DNA of 64,000 nt, from positions 1-64,000 of the forward strand of contig UQUG01000004.1 of assembly GCA_900544205.1 (NCBI GenBank), written 5' to 3'. The notes beneath the pieces were generated by a model. It was not told the origin of the DNA. It worked only from the letters and a program-made list of their open reading frames with translations, and ran no database searches. The DNA comes from an uncultured Collinsella sp. (GTDB lineage Bacteria > Actinomycetota > Coriobacteriia > Coriobacteriales > Coriobacteriaceae). This document shows, piece after piece, positions 61,159 through 64,000 of this stretch. Numbering within the stretch: the first letter of the stretch is position 1; every line of letters begins with the position of its first letter. A program made the translations under genes and the position numbers.

Positions 61159-62610
61159 TTAGTTTTTGCGGGAATTGGTAAAGGCCATGAGGGCCAGGCC
61201 AATAGCCAACCAGCCAATCACGATGCTCCACTCCACCATGTTGAGGGAGGCGGGAGAGAACGGGATCACGAGCAGGCCGATGATGACGGCGCAGGCAGCG
61301 ATAGCGAGGCAGATGCCAAACTTGCCGCCGGGCACCTCGTAGGGACGAGGCAGGTCGGGCTCGGTGAAGCGCATGCGCAGGCAAGCGAGGGCGACCATGC
61401 CGCAGGAGAAGATGAAGGCGAGAGCCGACACGTTGGTCAAGGGGATGAGCATGTTCTTGCCCAGGAACGGACCGATGACGGTGATGACGCCCAGGACGAC
61501 ACAGGCGAGCTTGGGAGCGCCGGAGTTGGGATCGACCTCGGCGAACTTCTCGGGCAGCTGGCCCTTGCGGCCCATGGCGAGCATGATGCGGCTCGTGGCG
61601 CCGTAGAAGGAGTTCATGGGGCCCATGGGTCCAAGCGTGGCGATGACGAGCATGGCCAGGTACAGGAGCATGTTGATGCCCTTGAGGCAGGCGAGCGCGG
61701 GAACCGGGCTCTTAACGAACTCATGCCAGTCGAGGATGGTGCCGAACGAGTAGATGCACACCATGTAGAAGCCGCCGGCGGCCAGCAGGGCCAGGGAGAT
61801 GATCTTGCCGAACTTGTTCCAGTTGAGGCCCTCGGCCGCTTCCTCAGCCTGTTGAGGAATGGTGTCGAAGCCGGCGTAGAAGAACGGGGTCAGAACCAGG
61901 ACCGACACGATGCCGGCGAACAGGCTGGCGCCCTCGGTCGCGGCCTTGCCGCCGCCAGCACCGGTGACCTGAGAGAACACGGGCATGGCGTTGTCCGGCG
62001 AGCCGGTGAACAGCGAGACGCCCATGGCGAGCAGCATGCCGCAGAGCAAAGCCTTGGTCAGGAAGGCCTGGAGCTTGGCAGCCGAACTGGCACCGCGGAA
62101 GTTGAGGAAGATGACGTAGACTGCGAAGCCGAGCGCGATCAGCGTCGGGAACAGGTAAACGTCGGCGCCCAGTATGGTGTAGAGCTTGACGGCGCGCAGC
62201 CACTCAAGACCGGGCAGGCTGCCGAACATCTCGGACACGAGGGTCGAGATGGCGATGGCCTCCCACGGGCACAAAATGCCGTTGCCCAGGGCAAGGAGCC
62301 AACCGGTGATGTAGCTCAGCGTACGGCCAAAGCTACGATCGACGTACTCGACGATGCCGCCCGAGATGGGGATGGCAGCCGTGAGCTCACCGAAAACAGC
62401 CCCGACGGGCACGAGGAAGATTGCACCCAAGAGGAATGCGATCATAGCGGGAACGGGACCGCCGCCCACGACCATCCAGTCGCCGACCTGCAGAACCCAG
62501 CCGGTGCCGATGATGGCACCAAAACCGATGGTAAAGAAGTTCCAGAGCGAGAGCGTTTTCTTCATGCCGCCGTTATCCTCGACTGCAACCTCTGCGTTCG
62601 TATCCGCCAT
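61159..62610 (-). CDS. APC-superfamily amino acid permease
   Basis: The 483-aa product has about twelve membrane segments. TM1 carries the unwound-helix motif of the APC family (FFTIGFGAIIGTGWVLQVGD), and AAIPISGGIVEYVDRSFGRT and FFYAGFDTIPQQAEEAAEG are conserved family blocks. It probably imports an amino acid or amine by proton symport or exchange; substrate unknown. AAGGAGGGG precedes the ATG at 62610. The downstream amidohydrolase gene suggests the two handle the same compound. It heads the pair; its promoter lies in 62611-62970, a 360-bp region without a gene apart from a 7-bp hairpin at 62631-62648. Confidence 0.94.
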   Translation of the reverse strand: MADTNAEVAVEDNGGMKKTLSLWNFFTIGFGAIIGTGWVLQVGDWMVVGGGPVPAMIAFLLGAIFLVPVGAVFGELTAAIPISGGIVEYVDRSFGRTLSYITGWLLALGNGILCPWEAIAISTLVSEMFGSLPGLEWLRAVKLYTILGADVYLFPTLIALGFAVYVIFLNFRGASSAAKLQAFLTKALLCGMLLAMGVSLFTGSPDNAMPVFSQVTGAGGGKAATEGASLFAGIVSVLVLTPFFYAGFDTIPQQAEEAAEGLNWNKFGKIISLALLAAGGFYMVCIYSFGTILDWHEFVKSPVPALACLKGINMLLYLAMLVIATLGPMGPMNSFYGATSRIMLAMGRKGQLPEKFAEVDPNSGAPKLACVVLGVITVIGPFLGKNMLIPLTNVSALAFIFSCGMVALACLRMRFTEPDLPRPYEVPGGKFGICLAIAACAVIIGLLVIPFSPASLNMVEWSIVIGWLAIGLALMAFTNSRKN

Positions 62611-62970
62611 TGTTCCCCTCCTTTCCTTTTTGACGCCCCTTGGCGTCACCCCTTGCACGGCCTGTTTTGCCGCGCACTTTTATTTCATGGCTTTAAGATA
62701 CGGCCTTGGCACAGCAGCGCCGCTTGTGGCTCGACCGAAGGCAGAACTGCAAAACGAGCGGCGCCGTTTTTGGGACGAACGGCACGGTTTGCCGCTCATT
62801 GTTGTCGCCCGTCCGACGGGCGTACGCTCATCGGACGCATATAGAGATGTTTTTGAGGCCGTGTGTTTTGCGCCTTTCGTACCGTTTACCGAGCTTTTGA
62901 CGCGCGGACCCATTTGTTGCACATCTTTTTTGTAGGATAGACAGGTTATACATGAGACAAGGCGGTACGA

Positions 62971-64000
62971 ATGGCATACGGATACAACGACGGTGATCAA
63001 CGGCGACAAAGCGTTCGCCTTGCTGGCCGCACCACGCCGACGCCCAGAAGTGCCACGAGCAGCAATCCGCAACGCCCTCAAGAGCAACCCAGGCCTTCGT
63101 CTCGGCAGCAGACAAACAGAACGCGGCAGAGTGGCCGTCCGAGCACGGGCACAAGCGCACAGCAAGATAGCCGCTTGGGCGCGCGCACTCGACAGCGCCA
63201 AGCCGAGGTTCCGCAACTGCGCCGCAACGGCGCACGTCAGCCCGGCAGCCATATCAACCGCTTCTTTTCGCATCCCCAAGGCGGACGCGACGGCAAGCCC
63301 TACCGCTCGACATCGTACGTGAATGCCCCCGCCCTGCCGGCTCGTCGGCTTTGCCTCGCACTGTGCTCTATCCTCATCTGTCTGGTCTTTGTGCTTATGA
63401 GCTCCTGTATGTCCCACGGATCAGCCGGTCTCGAGCCCACCGCCGAGGACAAGCTGCTCAAGGCCCCCGTCGCGCCCGGTTATTCTTTCGCCTTTTCGAC
63501 CCCGCGCTCGCAATGGCAAGCCGGCACGATGCCCCATATCTATCAGATCGACCCTGCATGGTCGGAGCTGCCTTACGCCGGCGGTACCATCCGCCAAAAT
63601 GCTTGCGGGCCTACGTGCCTCACCATGGTCTATATCTTTAAGACGGGACGCACCGATATGACTCCCGTCGATATGTGCGCGCTTTCCGAGGCAGGCAATT
63701 ACGCCCCCACCGGTGCAACCGAATGGTCGTTTATGACGAGCGGTGCGTGGCAGTTGGGACTTAACGGAGCGGAGCTTCATAACGATCGCGACTCGATGAC
63801 TCAGGCGCTGCGTTCGGGAGCGCCCGTCATCGCCGCCGTTCGGCCGGGCACCTTTACCAACGTGGGCCACTACATTGTACTTTACGGTATTGACGACGCC
63901 GACCAGATTGAAGTCTTCGATCCCAACTCGGCCAGCCGCAGCGCCCGACGCTGGGGCGTCGTAGAGGTCCTCAACGAAGTCGAAGCCATGTGGGCCTACT
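62971..64000 (+). CDS. C39-like cysteine peptidase with N-terminal membrane anchor (partial, runs off the window)
   Basis: The frame is open from ATG 62971 (AAGGCGG 5 nt upstream) to the window end, at least 343 residues. Residues 1-120 are a hydrophilic, Gln/Arg/Ser-rich, probably disordered cytoplasmic part; one membrane segment lies at 127-145 (LCLALCSILICLVFVLMSSC). The outer part has a papain-like C39_2 domain: Cys212 in IRQNACGPTCLTMVY, His300 in NVGHYIVLYG and Asp317 in VFDPNS, the catalytic Cys-His-Asp order. It is likely a surface or secreted peptidase or amidase. The 3' end is missing. A long opposite-strand frame here is a shadow. Confidence 0.85.
   Translation, partial: MAYGYNDGDQRRQSVRLAGRTTPTPRSATSSNPQRPQEQPRPSSRQQTNRTRQSGRPSTGTSAQQDSRLGARTRQRQAEVPQLRRNGARQPGSHINRFFSHPQGGRDGKPYRSTSYVNAPALPARRLCLALCSILICLVFVLMSSCMSHGSAGLEPTAEDKLLKAPVAPGYSFAFSTPRSQWQAGTMPHIYQIDPAWSELPYAGGTIRQNACGPTCLTMVYIFKTGRTDMTPVDMCALSEAGNYAPTGATEWSFMTSGAWQLGLNGAELHNDRDSMTQALRSGAPVIAAVRPGTFTNVGHYIVLYGIDDADQIEVFDPNSASRSARRWGVVEVLNEVEAMWAY

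Noticed and set aside
59603..62844. 490- and 601-codon plus-strand frames opposite the amidohydrolase and permease genes
   Set aside because: Both lie over well-supported minus-strand genes; the translations are low-complexity Asp/Gly/His/Val text without domains.
62680..63417. 245-codon minus-strand frame overlapping the window-end gene
   Set aside because: The opposite strand encodes a convincing anchored C39-like peptidase through the same bases.

Overview
The window looks like chromosomal DNA of a Collinsella-type gut actinobacterium (Coriobacteriia). The basis is the high G+C, the AAGGAG-type ribosome sites, the protein styles, and the mix of many short intergenic palindromic repeats with mannose-family PTS genes, LytS/LytTR systems and SIS sugar-phosphate deglycases. 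This is inference from family recognition; there is no rRNA in the window. Almost every long open frame opposite a gene is a codon-bias shadow and is not listed.

Layout. 0-5 kb: glmM (peptidoglycan precursor), a DUF4012 membrane protein and an EamA exporter, then tRNA-Val. 5.7-12 kb is an accessory/defence stretch: a DUF5710 protein, a divergent Sau3AI-like GATC restriction-modification pair, a small unknown, an AlbA_2/ATPase regulator and a dense field of GAGAGATA-type and TCCACGCTCG-type repeats. 12-20 kb: M16C peptidase, 5-formyl-THF cyclo-ligase, an AbiEi-like protein, metA (acetyl-CoA type by residue Glu111) and an L-2-hydroxyacid dehydrogenase.

20-34.5 kb is the most coherent system: three paralogous SIS deglycases of the FrlB/GfrE/GfrF type, three GntR/UTRA repressors and one complete mannose-family PTS (fused IIA-IIB, IIC, IID), plus an EamA transporter, a HAD phosphatase, a YitT protein and recQ. 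It is best read as an uptake and cleavage island for fructosamine-type (Amadori) compounds. Each repressor sits next to its own repeated putative operator: ACGT-N5-ACGT at three promoters, paired ATACAnGTT at the divergent third module, and a duplicated 16-mer before the first deglycase.

34.5-46 kb: acetyltransferase, threonine aldolase, PAP2 phosphatase, mfd, nth, an ABC half-transporter, rmuC, and a two-gene nucleotidyltransferase/HTH pair resembling a toxin-antitoxin module. 46-51 kb: two small membrane proteins, a 183-bp direct repeat in two copies, rubrerythrin, an unusual Fe-S-free MutY-like glycosylase with an Rrf2 regulator, tRNA-Asp and a 37-bp perfect inverted repeat. 51-64 kb: a phosphodiesterase, two LytS/LytTR two-component systems (one translationally coupled to a glycosyltransferase), a UMF1-type transporter, a phospholipase-C-like protein, an amidohydrolase with an APC permease, and the start of a C39-like peptidase cut by the window edge.
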